A DNA stretch of 64,000 bases, taken from NCBI RefSeq assembly GCF_025144465.1, contig NZ_CP083553.1, forward strand, positions 516,501 through 580,500, written 5' to 3'. The position numbers and the translations under genes are program-made. This DNA comes from Leisingera sp. S132. Its GTDB lineage: Bacteria; Pseudomonadota; Alphaproteobacteria; Rhodobacterales; Rhodobacteraceae. A model generated the notes under the pieces. That model did no database searches. It was not told the origin of the DNA and saw only the letters and a program-made list of their open reading frames with translations. Positions 16,722-25,453 of this stretch are shown piece by piece. Within the stretch, counting starts at the first letter, position 1, and each line of letters starts with the position of its first letter.

Positions 16722-19157
16722 TCAGCCGCGGATACGGTCAAAGCTTGGATCGTAAGGCGACGGTGCGATCACCTTAGCCGGGAACAGATCTCCGCAAAGG
16801 TCGAGCTGCATGGTGCAGCCTTCGGCAGCCAGGTCCGGCGCGACAAAGGCATAAGCAAGGTTGATACCCACCCGGTGCCCCCAACTGCCGGAGGTCACGG
16901 TGCCAACGACCTTGCTGCCTCGCATCAAGGAGGCACCACCGTGGACAGGGGCATGCGTGGCATCGACTTGTAATGTGACCAGCTTCTTGCGCGGACCTTC
17001 AGATTGGCGTTTCAGCAGAGCCTCGCGGCCGGTAAAATCACCCTTTTCCAGCTTCACAAACCGGTCCAGACCGGTCTCGAACGGGTCGTACTCGGTGATC
17101 AGATCGGCCTTCCAGTGCAGAAAGCCCTTTTCCATCCGCATCGAATCCACAGCACGGGCACCGAAAAGCTTGAGGCCGTGTTCTTCCCCGGCTTTCCGCA
17201 GTGCCAGGTAGGCAGCGTAGAGCGAGGCGTTTGGGATATGAATTTCATAGGCCAGTTCGCCAGAGAAGCTGACGCCCATCACCGTCGCGGGGGTAAAGCC
17301 GATGAAGCATTCACGCACTGACAACCAAGGAAATGCGTCCCGGGACCAATCTCCCCGGGCACAGGCCGAGAGCACGTCCCGCGCCCGCGGGCCGGCCAGA
17401 ACCAGAATGGTCTGATCATTGGTAAGAGAGCGGAGCTGCACGTCTTCTCCAGGCCGGATGTGCTGGGCAAGCCAGTCCATGTCGTGGAATTCGCTGGCCG
17501 CGGCAGAGCCGTACCAGACCCGCTCCGGCCCGCGGTCGGATGCGGGTAAGTTGGCCACCGTAGCCTCGCCCTTGAGCATGCCGTGATGATTCAGAAGGTA
17601 ACCAAGGCCAACCCGGCCCGCACGTTTGATGACCGCGCCGCAGAACATCCGGCCGAGGAAGCTGTGGCGGTCTGCGCCGGTAATCTCGATCCGGTTGAAA
17701 CCGTTAACCTCACAGAGGCCCGCGTTGTTCTGAACGTTCTTCACTTCCGCCGCGACCACGTTGAAGGCCTCGTCGAAACTGAAGGTGAGCGAAGGGTGAA
17801 AATCCGGCGCGGGCTTGATGTAGTCCACCCGCTCCCAGCCGTTCACTACTGTGAATTCAGCGCCCTCGGCGGCCATCACTGGCGTGAGCGGCGTGGTCTT
17901 GGCCAGGCGGCCTGCCGGGCGGTGCTCGTGCGGGAAATGGAAGCGGAATTCGTTCTGGTAGTCCTCGATGGCCTTCAGGGCGGTCAGCTCCACGTTTGCG
18001 TGGCCCGTGAAACGGCGCGGGTCGAGGCTCCAAGTGTCATAACAGGCCTCGCCATGCACAATCATCTGCGCCAAGAGCCAGCCATGGCCGCCGCCTTCGC
18101 CCAGGCCCGCGCGCAAGCCGATGGCGCAGAAGGCGTTGCGCTTTCCCGGGATCGGGCCAATAAGCGGAGCGCCGTCGATAGTATAGGTGATCGGGCCGTT
18201 CACGATGGCGCGGATTCCGGCGTGGCGCAGCGCGGGCATCCGCTCGAACGCGCCCTCCAGCACGTCCATCACCCGTTCCAGGTCGTCGGGGCACAGGGCG
18301 TTGACGAAATTCGGGTCGATCCCGTCCATGCCCCAGGTCTTGCAATCCTGTTCGTAGAAGCCGATCAGCAAGCCGTTCTTCTCCTGACGGCAGTAATAGT
18401 CTGAGATCGGGCAGCGGATCAGCGGCATCCGTTGGTCGGCCTCTATGATGCCGGGGATGTCTTCGGTCAGGAAATACTGATGCTCCATCGAGGCGACCGG
18501 GTGGTGCACCCCCATCATAGCGCCAACCTCGTTTACCCGGTAGCCGCAGGCGTTCACCACGATATCACAGTCGATATCGCCGTGTTCCGTGTGCACGGTC
18601 CAAGTGTCGTCTTTGTGCTGGGTGAGGGCCGTGACCGGTGTGTTGCGGTAAACCTCGGCTCCGGCCCTGCGCGCGTGATAGGCCAGTGCCTGGCACAGCT
18701 GTGCCGGGTCGATGTCGCCGTCCAGGGGATCCCACAATCCGCCGGTCAGGTTGTCTGTTGAAATCAGCGGGTGGCGGCGGGCGCATTCCGAGGCATCGAT
18801 TACCTCGAAATGCACATCCATGCCGCGCGCCATGGAGGCGAAGTGGCGGTAGCCCTGCATCTGCTCAGGCGTGTTTGCCAGACGGATGCCGCCGTCACCG
18901 TGATGGTAGTTGATAGGGTATTCGGGGTTTTCTGCCAGTTTCTTGTAGAGCGCGATAGAATGGCTTTTCAGTCCCACCATGGTCTGATTTGTGCCGAAAT
19001 TTGTGACCTGCGCAGCCGAGTGCCAGGTGGTGCCGCTGGTAAGCTCGTTACGCTCAATCAAAACAACGTCGCTCCAGCCTTCCTGCGTGAGGTGATAGAG
19101 GGTGGAGCAGCCGGCAATTCCGCCGCCGATAACCACAACCATAGTGCGCGACTTCAT
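16722..19157 (-). CDS. Dimethylglycine/sarcosine dehydrogenase-like FAD oxidoreductase with GcvT-type C-terminal domain
   Basis: 811 residues. The N-terminal half is an FAD-dependent amine oxidoreductase (DAO fold): GGGIAGCSTLYHL dinucleotide motif at about 9-21, then ERNELTSGTTWHSA, with the WHSA histidine typical of covalent FAD binding in DMGDH/SARDH. From about residue 430 it has a tetrahydrofolate-binding aminomethyltransferase domain (GVSFSGELAYEIHIPN, GARAVDSMRMEKG). The known reaction of the family is oxidative N-demethylation of dimethylglycine or sarcosine, with transfer of the C1 unit to folate. It converges on tauC. Beside tauABC an N-methylated sulfonate such as N-methyltaurine is a conceivable substrate; beside the glycine operon, dimethylglycine or sarcosine is the conventional one. 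Confidence 0.82.
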   Translation of the reverse strand: MKSRTMVVVIGGGIAGCSTLYHLTQEGWSDVVLIERNELTSGTTWHSAAQVTNFGTNQTMVGLKSHSIALYKKLAENPEYPINYHHGDGGIRLANTPEQMQGYRHFASMARGMDVHFEVIDASECARRHPLISTDNLTGGLWDPLDGDIDPAQLCQALAYHARRAGAEVYRNTPVTALTQHKDDTWTVHTEHGDIDCDIVVNACGYRVNEVGAMMGVHHPVASMEHQYFLTEDIPGIIEADQRMPLIRCPISDYYCRQEKNGLLIGFYEQDCKTWGMDGIDPNFVNALCPDDLERVMDVLEGAFERMPALRHAGIRAIVNGPITYTIDGAPLIGPIPGKRNAFCAIGLRAGLGEGGGHGWLLAQMIVHGEACYDTWSLDPRRFTGHANVELTALKAIEDYQNEFRFHFPHEHRPAGRLAKTTPLTPVMAAEGAEFTVVNGWERVDYIKPAPDFHPSLTFSFDEAFNVVAAEVKNVQNNAGLCEVNGFNRIEITGADRHSFLGRMFCGAVIKRAGRVGLGYLLNHHGMLKGEATVANLPASDRGPERVWYGSAAASEFHDMDWLAQHIRPGEDVQLRSLTNDQTILVLAGPRARDVLSACARGDWSRDAFPWLSVRECFIGFTPATVMGVSFSGELAYEIHIPNASLYAAYLALRKAGEEHGLKLFGARAVDSMRMEKGFLHWKADLITEYDPFETGLDRFVKLEKGDFTGREALLKRQSEGPRKKLVTLQVDATHAPVHGGASLMRGSKVVGTVTSGSWGHRVGINLAYAFVAPDLAAEGCTMQLDLCGDLFPAKVIAPSPYDPSFDRIRG

Positions 19158-19661
19158 GAAATGGACCTCCGGGCTGATACTTCCAATGTAGGCCGCAGCA
19201 AGGCAGCTGCGGCAAGACAGCTAGACGCACTTCGCAGAAAATCGAAAACGGAATTGAGCGGTTTTGGAAGTCGCCGCAGGAACGTGCGGCGGGAGGGGCG
19301 GTCAGGAAGCCGCGGCTCTCTGATCAGCCAATGGCGCGGGGCCGTCTGCTATCCCCCGGTCGTGTCACGATGTTTTTACCTGCCTGAGGGATACAGCTTT
19401 CTGCTGGCTGACGGCGCAGGAGCGTTGACGGCCCGCTCCGCGGCGCGCAGAGTGCTACTACAGAGATAGTTTCTCATCGCGTTTATGTCGTGGATGTTCT
19501 CAAACTGTGCCGAAACTGGCACCATGTTGCGCAAGTTGATGGGAAATCTGGTCTTATCGTTTTTGAAAACTGTCACTGTTGGAGGCGGGCAAGCCTTCGC
19601 AAGGTTTCACCGTTGAAACAACAAGAACAACAATTAGCAGTCCAAAGGGAGAATTGGATAA
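19158..19661. other. 504-base intergenic promoter region
   Basis: This gap separates the divergent FAD dehydrogenase gene and the PotD-like binding-protein gene. It contains the second copy of the 12-base motif (19236-19247) and an inverted repeat GTGCC-N6-GGCAC at 19507-19522. No convincing gene or RNA was seen; short open frames here lack ribosome sites. Confidence 0.6.
19236..19247. promoter_or_regulatory. Shared motif copy 2 upstream of the FAD dehydrogenase gene
   Basis: AGAAAATCGAAA, identical to 13341-13352. It lies 79 bases upstream of the minus-strand dehydrogenase start. In both places GC precedes the motif within one base and an AC follows within one base. It is a candidate common operator. 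Confidence 0.35.
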
Positions 19662-20786
19662 ATGACAAACACTGGTAAGCTGACGCGGCGAAGCGTTCTG
19701 AAAAGCGCTGGCGCTGCAGCCCTCGCGGCACCGCTTTATTCGAAAAGCGCGCTGGCGTCTTCGGGCGAGATCAACATCCTGATGTGGTCGGACTACCTGC
19801 CGCCGGAGTTTATTTCCGGCTTTGAAGCCAAGACTGGCATCAAGGTTAATTATACCGGCATCGGGTCGAACGAAGAAATCATCAACAAGATGAAGGCCAC
19901 CAAGGGCCAGGGTTTCGACATCGTTTCGCCGACCAACAACCGCTCGCTGCAGTGGGGGCCGCTGGAACTGCTGAAGCCGTTTGACATGAGCAAGGTCAAC
20001 ATTGACGCTGTAAACCCGGCGATGGCCAAGATCGGCACCGACGCCTGGAACTTTGGCGGCGGCGGCGTGCACTGGCTGCCGCATATCTGGGGCACCGAAG
20101 GCATCGCCTACCGCACTGATCTCTGGCTGCCGGAAGGCGACGCACCGTCTTACGGCGACGTCTGGTCGGAAGAGAACGCCGGAAAAACCATGGGCCGGGC
20201 GCATTCGATGATGCTGGGTGCTGGCCTCTATATGGAAGCCTCGGGCGAGATGGAGCCCGGCTCGATCTGGGCGGCCTATGACGACGAAGAAACAATGCGG
20301 AAGGTTTGGGGCCAGGTCACCGACTGGTGCGTTGCACGCAAGAGCCGGATCAAGCTGATCTGGAATGACGCCGACACCCAGAAAAACGGCCTGCTGAACG
20401 AAGGCGTGGTGGTCGGCCAGACCTGGGACGGCCCGCCGCTGGCGCTGAAATCCGCTGGCGAGCCGGTGCACTACCAAGCGCCGGTCGAAGGCGCGATGGC
20501 CTGGGTCGACGGCATCTCGATGCCGGTTGGCGCGCAGAACGAAGAGCAGGTCTATGCCTTCATCTCCTATGCCTACGAGCAGGAGCCGGCCGGCAAGGCG
20601 ATTGACAGCCACGGCTACAACTCGCCGGTGCTGGGTGCCGACGGACATTCCGGTGATGTTTACAAAAAGAACTTCGCTGAGGCCTATCCGGGCAACTCTC
20701 TGGCCAACCTGAACCCCTGGCCCGCAGAGGCACCCTGGTACGCCGACGTTCGCACCGAGTTCGTCAACAAGTTCAAGAGCGCGTAA
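19662..20786 (+). CDS. Spermidine/putrescine-type ABC transporter, periplasmic binding protein
   Basis: 374 residues. Twin-arginine signal LTRRSVLKSAGAAALAA with cleavage before SSGEINIL. The mature part is of the PotD/PotF family: ILMWSDYLPPEFISGFEAKTG near the N-terminus, GFDIVSPTNN, and a WDGPPLALK segment in the ligand cleft region. Family members bind polyamines, but related proteins bind other cationic or amine compounds, so the substrate is open. It is followed by a stable hairpin and then the ATPase and permease genes of the same operon. Confidence 0.85.
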   Translation: MTNTGKLTRRSVLKSAGAAALAAPLYSKSALASSGEINILMWSDYLPPEFISGFEAKTGIKVNYTGIGSNEEIINKMKATKGQGFDIVSPTNNRSLQWGPLELLKPFDMSKVNIDAVNPAMAKIGTDAWNFGGGGVHWLPHIWGTEGIAYRTDLWLPEGDAPSYGDVWSEENAGKTMGRAHSMMLGAGLYMEASGEMEPGSIWAAYDDEETMRKVWGQVTDWCVARKSRIKLIWNDADTQKNGLLNEGVVVGQTWDGPPLALKSAGEPVHYQAPVEGAMAWVDGISMPVGAQNEEQVYAFISYAYEQEPAGKAIDSHGYNSPVLGADGHSGDVYKKNFAEAYPGNSLANLNPWPAEAPWYADVRTEFVNKFKSA

Positions 20787-20808
20787 CAACCGCGCCCGAA
20801 ACACTTGG

Positions 20809-20829
20809 CCCCCGGAGCTTTTCCGGGGG
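20809..20829 (+). terminator. Intra-operon hairpin after the binding-protein gene
   Basis: The arms CCCCCGGA (20809-20816) and TCCGGGGG (20822-20829) flank a five-base loop. No T-run follows, so partial termination or 3'-end protection is more likely than full stop; such hairpins commonly raise binding-protein mRNA over that of the downstream transporter genes. Confidence 0.6.
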
Positions 20830-20940
20830 TCAGCCATGTGCCGCGCGGCGCAATCACAAAAGAATAGAAACAGGAAGCAGGCCTAGCGGGGCCGGTGGCG
20901 TGCCACCGGAATAGGGATCTGCACCCTGGGGAGAAGCCAA

Positions 20941-22053
20941 ATGAGTGCTGGGGTCGGCGTTGATCTCGAGAATCTTTGGATCCGCTTCGGTGACTTTGTC
21001 GCCGTGCGTGATGCCAATGTGAACATCAATGGGGGGGATTTCTTTTCCTTCCTGGGGCCTTCGGGCTGCGGCAAGACGACGATCCTGCGCGCCGTCTCGG
21101 GCTTTCTGGAGCCAAGCGACGGGCGCGTGCTGATTGGCGGAAACGACATGAAGGGGATCGGGCCGAACAAGCGCCCGACCGCGCTGATCTTCCAGAACCT
21201 GGCGCTGTTCCCGCTGATGAAGATCTGGGAAAACATCACGTTTTCGATGGAAATCAGGGGCGCCTCCGCCAAGGAACGCCGCAAACGCGCGGATGAGCTC
21301 CTGGACATGATCGCGCTGCCTGGGCAGGGCGACAAGCTGCCCAGCGAACTGTCGGGCGGCCAGCGCCAGCGGGTCGCGATTGCGCGCGCCCTTTGCGCGG
21401 AACCTGATGTGCTCCTGCTGGATGAGCCGTTGTCGGCGCTGGACCTGAAACTGCGCCAGCACATGCGCACCGAACTTCGGGAAATTCAGCAGCGGGTTGG
21501 CATCACCTTCATCTACATCACGCACGACCAGGGCGAGGCGCTGACCATGTCCGACAATATAGCGGTGATGAAGGCGGGGGTGATAGACCAGATCGCCGAT
21601 GGAAAGACCATCTACAACGATCCCTCGACCGCCTTCTGCGCGTCATTCGTGGGCGAAAACAACGTCTTCCGCGGTAAGGTCAAGCGCATCATGGGCAATG
21701 AGGCACTGATTTCCACCAACCGCTCAGGCGACCTGGTGGCGCGGATTTCCACTGCCAATCAAGGCAAGATGAAGGAAGGCGACGCCGCCATGATGTTCAT
21801 CCGCCCCGAAGCCTTTGCGCTGGCGCCCAAAGGAGCCACGGGCGACCACTTTGTGACTGCAAAGGTCAACCATGAGGAGTTCGAGGGCAATGCCTTCAAC
21901 ATCTTCATGCAGGGCGACGGCGGCAAGGAGCTGAAGGTCTCGATCCCCAACCTGGGCCAGTCGTTCGATGACCACACCGGCCAGAACATCACCCTGGAAT
22001 ATGAGACGAAAAACGCCGTCTGTGTTCCTGCCGGTGAACTGGCCGCGGAATAA
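20941..22053 (+). CDS. Spermidine/putrescine-type ABC transporter ATP-binding protein
   Basis: 370 residues. Walker A GPSGCGKTT, Q-loop FQNLALFPLMKIWEN, signature LSGGQRQR, Walker B LLDEPLSALD and H-loop THDQGEA are intact. A C-terminal regulatory TOBE domain (about 270-365) is present, as in PotA. It is followed at once by an AAGGAGG ribosome site for the first permease gene. Confidence 0.92.
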   Translation: MSAGVGVDLENLWIRFGDFVAVRDANVNINGGDFFSFLGPSGCGKTTILRAVSGFLEPSDGRVLIGGNDMKGIGPNKRPTALIFQNLALFPLMKIWENITFSMEIRGASAKERRKRADELLDMIALPGQGDKLPSELSGGQRQRVAIARALCAEPDVLLLDEPLSALDLKLRQHMRTELREIQQRVGITFIYITHDQGEALTMSDNIAVMKAGVIDQIADGKTIYNDPSTAFCASFVGENNVFRGKVKRIMGNEALISTNRSGDLVARISTANQGKMKEGDAAMMFIRPEAFALAPKGATGDHFVTAKVNHEEFEGNAFNIFMQGDGGKELKVSIPNLGQSFDDHTGQNITLEYETKNAVCVPAGELAAE

Positions 22054-22066
22054 GGAGGCTTTAGCC

Positions 22067-22987
22067 ATGCCAAGCTTCCTGAGGGAGTTTTTCAAACGCA
22101 ACGGCGTCGGCATGGGCAGTCTGATGCTGGGCCTGGTCCTGTTCTGGACCATCGGCCTTATCATCCTGCCGCAGCTGTCGATGCTCGACTTCTCGTTCCG
22201 TCCCAACCTGCCGCCGCCGGAGATCGGCGGGCCCAGGGACGTCTATACGCTGGAGAACTACAAATACCTGATCTACGGCCCCGAAGGCGGCAGCCAGGAC
22301 TACAACGCGGTCGACCTCAAGGTTTTCTTCCGCACCCTGGTGGCGGCGGTCTGCGTCACCATCTTCAACCTGATCCTGTGCTATCCGATCGCCTACTACC
22401 TGGCCCAGACCAAGGGCAATCACATCCGCATCTTTGCGCTGATGCTGATCATCCCTTACTGGATCAACGAGATCCTGCGCGCCTTTGCGCTGCGCATCAT
22501 CTTTGGTGAGACCGGGGTGCTGAACAGCCTGCTGGTGGGCAGCGGAATTTTTGACACGCCCTTCGACTTCATTCGCAATGACATCGCGCTGTATGCGGGC
22601 CTGGGTTATGCCTACATCCTGTTGATGATCTTCCCGATCTACAACGTGATAGAGAGCCTCGACCGCAACCAGATAGAGGCCGCGCGCGACATGGGCGCAA
22701 GCTGGCCGATGATCCACCGAAGGGTTGTCATTCCCTATGCCAAGCCGGGGATATCTTCGGGCTGTACCATGGTGTTCATGCTGTCGGCCGGTGCACTGGC
22801 AGCACCGCAGATCCTGGGCGGGCCATCGTCCCTGTGGTTCACGCAGCTCATATACCAGCAGTTCAATGACAACTCCGACTGGCCGCAGGGTGCCGCGTAT
22901 GCGGTGGTTCTGCTGGTCACCTGTATCCTGCTTGTTCTGGCGGTCATGCGCTTGTTCAAGGTGAACATGGGGGATATCGGCAAATGA
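22067..22987 (+). CDS. Spermidine/putrescine-type ABC transporter permease (PotB/PotH type)
   Basis: 306 residues starting at MPSFLREF, 8 bases after AGGAGG. About six transmembrane segments. The EAA loop is EAARDMGASWPMIHRRVVIP and the periplasmic loop YTLENYKYLIYG is characteristic of polyamine-type permeases. Its stop overlaps the next permease by four bases (ATGA). Confidence 0.9.
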   Translation: MPSFLREFFKRNGVGMGSLMLGLVLFWTIGLIILPQLSMLDFSFRPNLPPPEIGGPRDVYTLENYKYLIYGPEGGSQDYNAVDLKVFFRTLVAAVCVTIFNLILCYPIAYYLAQTKGNHIRIFALMLIIPYWINEILRAFALRIIFGETGVLNSLLVGSGIFDTPFDFIRNDIALYAGLGYAYILLMIFPIYNVIESLDRNQIEAARDMGASWPMIHRRVVIPYAKPGISSGCTMVFMLSAGALAAPQILGGPSSLWFTQLIYQQFNDNSDWPQGAAYAVVLLVTCILLVLAVMRLFKVNMGDIGK

Positions 22988-24276
22988 AGAACTTTACCTT
23001 TATGCGACTGAGCCTTTGGGTCTACCTGGCGATCTTCTTTGCCTATCTGCTGGGGCCGCTGGTGATCATGTCGGCAACTGCCTTCAACTCACCTTCGTTC
23101 CCGCGGATGACCCCCTGGGAGTGCCTGACGTTTGAATGGTTCTCGGCCCTGTTCCAGGACGAACGGATTCTGAACGGTATCTGGAACTCAATCCTGGTGG
23201 GCGCAGGCACGGTTGTGCTGTCTGTTGCGATGGGTCTGGCGGGGGCGCTGATGCTCACCCAAATCTGGCCTAAGCTGAGGGCGACCTACTACACCGTCAT
23301 CATTGCACCGATCCTGATTCCGGGTGTGGTGCTTGGTATCTCGACCCTGGTGTTCTGGGACCGGATCAACCGGATGCTGGGGCTTGGCGCCGACAGTTTC
23401 CTGTCGAACGGCTTGTTCCTGACCATCATCGGCCAGTCCACCTTTATCGCCAGCTACTGCATGCTGGTGCTGGTGGCGCGTCTGCAGCGCTATGACATCG
23501 CGCTGACAGAGGCGGCACTGGATCTGGGGGCCACCCATGCCCAGGCCTTCCGCAAGGTTTTGCTGCCGTTCATGCGGCCGGCCATTGCATCGGCTGCGGT
23601 GCTTGCCTTCCTCGCAAGCTTCGAGAACTACAACACCACCACCTTCACCTTCGGCGAATACCCGACGCTGACCATCGAGTTGGCGCAGAAGGTGCGTTAC
23701 GGCATCACGCCCGCGATCTCGGCGCTGGCCTTCATCATCGTGGTGCTGACAGTGTTTGCGGCGCTCTTCAACGAGGCCAGCATCCGCCGTAAGCAGCTGG
23801 TGGCCGAAGCGCGCAAGAAGGCAACCGTGGAAGAGCTGGAAAGCGGCAAGCTGCGGCTGCCGGGTTTCCTCAGCTCCAATGCGGCGGCGGTGGCGCTGGT
23901 GGTTGTGGCCTGTGCAACGGTGGCGGTGGTCGGCACGGCAACGGTCTACAGCCCGGCGCAGTGCATTGCGAACGTGCAGGAGCAGAAACGCCTGGAGACC
24001 GAAGAACGTATCCAAGAGCTGCGCCGCCAGCGCGAACTGCGCCGCCAGCAGCAGGAAGAGCAAGGCGAAGCTGCCCCGTCCCAGTCCACACCATCCACTG
24101 GCTCCGGCAATAACTCCGGCTTCGGTGGTGTGTTTGCCCCGGGCAGCTTGTCGGGCGAAGACGAGGCAGAGCCTGAAGCAGAGCAGGAGCCGCAAGGAAA
24201 CAACTCTGGCTTCGGTAATGTCTTCGATCCGGGCGCTTTGTCAGGCGACGGTGAGGACAGCGGTTCCGGCAACTGA
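22984..24276 (+). CDS. Spermidine/putrescine-type ABC transporter permease with long repeat-bearing C-terminal tail
   Basis: 430 residues, about 150 more than PotC/PotI. Residues 1-280 are an ordinary permease with six membrane segments and the EAA loop EAALDLGATHAQAFRKVLLP. Then come a charged linker (RKKATVEELESGKLRLPG), an extra hydrophobic segment near residues 297-317 (VALVVVACATVAVVGTA), a charged Arg/Gln/Glu stretch likely to form a coiled coil (about 325-355) and an acidic, glycine-rich end. That end holds two near-copies of NNSGFG-x-VF-x-PG-x-LSG spaced 30 residues apart. The tail is open, in frame and has normal codon use, so it does not look like a frameshift artefact. Its role is unknown. 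Confidence 0.88.
   Translation: MKNFTFMRLSLWVYLAIFFAYLLGPLVIMSATAFNSPSFPRMTPWECLTFEWFSALFQDERILNGIWNSILVGAGTVVLSVAMGLAGALMLTQIWPKLRATYYTVIIAPILIPGVVLGISTLVFWDRINRMLGLGADSFLSNGLFLTIIGQSTFIASYCMLVLVARLQRYDIALTEAALDLGATHAQAFRKVLLPFMRPAIASAAVLAFLASFENYNTTTFTFGEYPTLTIELAQKVRYGITPAISALAFIIVVLTVFAALFNEASIRRKQLVAEARKKATVEELESGKLRLPGFLSSNAAAVALVVVACATVAVVGTATVYSPAQCIANVQEQKRLETEERIQELRRQRELRRQQQEEQGEAAPSQSTPSTGSGNNSGFGGVFAPGSLSGEDEAEPEAEQEPQGNNSGFGNVFDPGALSGDGEDSGSGN
24109..24246 (+). repeat. Two in-frame 48-base repeats at a 90-base period in the permease tail
   Basis: Copy 1 (24109-24156) encodes NNSGFGGVFAPGSLSG and copy 2 (24199-24246) encodes NNSGFGNVFDPGALSG. Thirteen of 16 residues are identical. 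The copies are separated by an acidic Glu/Ala/Pro spacer. Confidence 0.9.
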
Positions 24277-24300
24277 CCGTTTCATCCGAATAAACGGCAA

Positions 24301-24326
24301 AGGCGGCCCGACGGGGCCGCCTTTTT
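24301..24326. terminator. Intrinsic terminator after the polyamine-type transporter operon
   Basis: The arms AGGCGGCCC (24301-24309) and GGGCCGCCT (24314-24322) enclose GACG, followed by a T-run, with AA before it. It lies between convergent genes and probably serves both. Confidence 0.88.
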
Positions 24327-24344
24327 CGATAGGGGGCTATGTGG

Positions 24345-25352
24345 TCAGGCCAGGGAGCCAGCCGGATGGCGGTCCGCATAATACTGTTTACGGAAGGCCT
24401 GCGGGCTGGTCTTGTACTCGCGCTTGAACCACTCAGTCAGGCTGCTGCGTGAGCCGAAGCCGGTAGCAGCGACGATCTCGGCAAGCGGCAGCGTGGTGTG
24501 CAGCAAGAGCTGGCGCGCCTTTTCAATGCGCAGCTTGCGGTAGGCCGCCAGCGGGCTGGTTTGCGCTTTCTGCTGGAAGCGGCGCTCCAGTTTGCGCGGA
24601 GAAACCCCGGCCTGCTGGGCGATGTCGCGGATCAGCAGCGGCTCTTCCAGGTTCTGCTGCATGAGGTCAAGGATCTTGACCACCAGCGCATCGCCGCCAG
24701 CGGTCTGGCGCAGCTGCAAGGAGACCTTGGATTGTTCCGAGGCGGGGCCGAAGGCGAGGCCCAGGTAATCGCAGACCGCATCCGCGATGAAGGCACCGCG
24801 GTCTGCGCGCAGGAAGGCGGCCAGCAGGCGCAGCGCGGCAAAGCTGCTGACAGCGGTGCTGATACGGCCCGATGTGGTGGTCAGGGTGCCAGCGGGGGCG
24901 CAGATCATCTGCTCCTCTTCCGCAGCGGCAGCAAAGTTTGCATGGACCGCGGTCTCGACTGCGGCATTGAGGCCGGTTTCCGGCAGGAGGAAAATGGCGC
25001 TGCCGGCAAACAGGCATCGCTGTGCCTGGCGGCAGATCCGCTGCAAGCTGGCTTTTTCGCCGGAGTTCAGTGGCCAGCGGTTGGAGATGCCGCCGAGGAA
25101 AATGACGGTCTGCGGCTTCCAGCCGTCCGGCACAGTGCGCATCTGCGACGCCAGATTGCGCACGGCGGTTCGGTAGCCGCTGTCGGGGAACAGATCGTTG
25201 GCGGCGCGGAAAACTTCGCAGATCATCTGGGCCGCAGCGGGCGAGTCCGGCTGCGGCAGAATGATTTCGACATCGTGAAAGCGGGCCAGTGCCGCGCTGT
25301 CAGCGGTTTGCCGGGAAGCTGGCACGGTCAGCGGTTCGAGACGGGACATCAT
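24345..25352 (-). CDS. GlxA/GbdR-type AraC-family regulator (DJ-1-like N-domain)
   Basis: 335 residues from the first ATG of MMSRLEPL, behind AGAGGAG; an upstream open extension has no ribosome site. Residues about 25-200 form a class-I glutamine-amidotransferase-like (DJ-1/PfpI) sensing domain, and about 225-325 carry two AraC helix-turn-helix motifs (LLIRDIAQQAGVSPRKLERRF; PLAEIVAATGFGSRSSLTEWF). Relatives such as GbdR and CdhR control glycine-betaine, choline or carnitine catabolism. It lies 101 bases downstream of gcvP on the same strand, behind a strong hairpin. The gene content around it (DMGDH-like enzyme, glycine cleavage) suits a regulator of methylated-glycine breakdown, but this is inference. 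Confidence 0.82.
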   Translation of the reverse strand: MMSRLEPLTVPASRQTADSAALARFHDVEIILPQPDSPAAAQMICEVFRAANDLFPDSGYRTAVRNLASQMRTVPDGWKPQTVIFLGGISNRWPLNSGEKASLQRICRQAQRCLFAGSAIFLLPETGLNAAVETAVHANFAAAAEEEQMICAPAGTLTTTSGRISTAVSSFAALRLLAAFLRADRGAFIADAVCDYLGLAFGPASEQSKVSLQLRQTAGGDALVVKILDLMQQNLEEPLLIRDIAQQAGVSPRKLERRFQQKAQTSPLAAYRKLRIEKARQLLLHTTLPLAEIVAATGFGSRSSLTEWFKREYKTSPQAFRKQYYADRHPAGSLA

Positions 25353-25406
25353 TCTCTCCTCTGAGCGGTCATGCGGGAACGCAGCAGTGCGAAAAGGCTG
25401 CGGGGT

Positions 25407-25431
25407 GCCCCGCCGGATGCACCGGCGGGGC
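25407..25431 (-). terminator. Hairpin after gcvP
   Basis: The arms GCCCCGCCGG (25407-25416) and CCGGCGGGGC (25422-25431) enclose a five-base loop, with a TTTT stretch further along in the minus-strand direction. It probably ends or trims the gcv transcript before the AraC-family gene. The core equals that of the hairpin at 28336-28358. Confidence 0.65.
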
Positions 25432-25453
25432 GGCAAGCCCGGAAATCCTGGGC

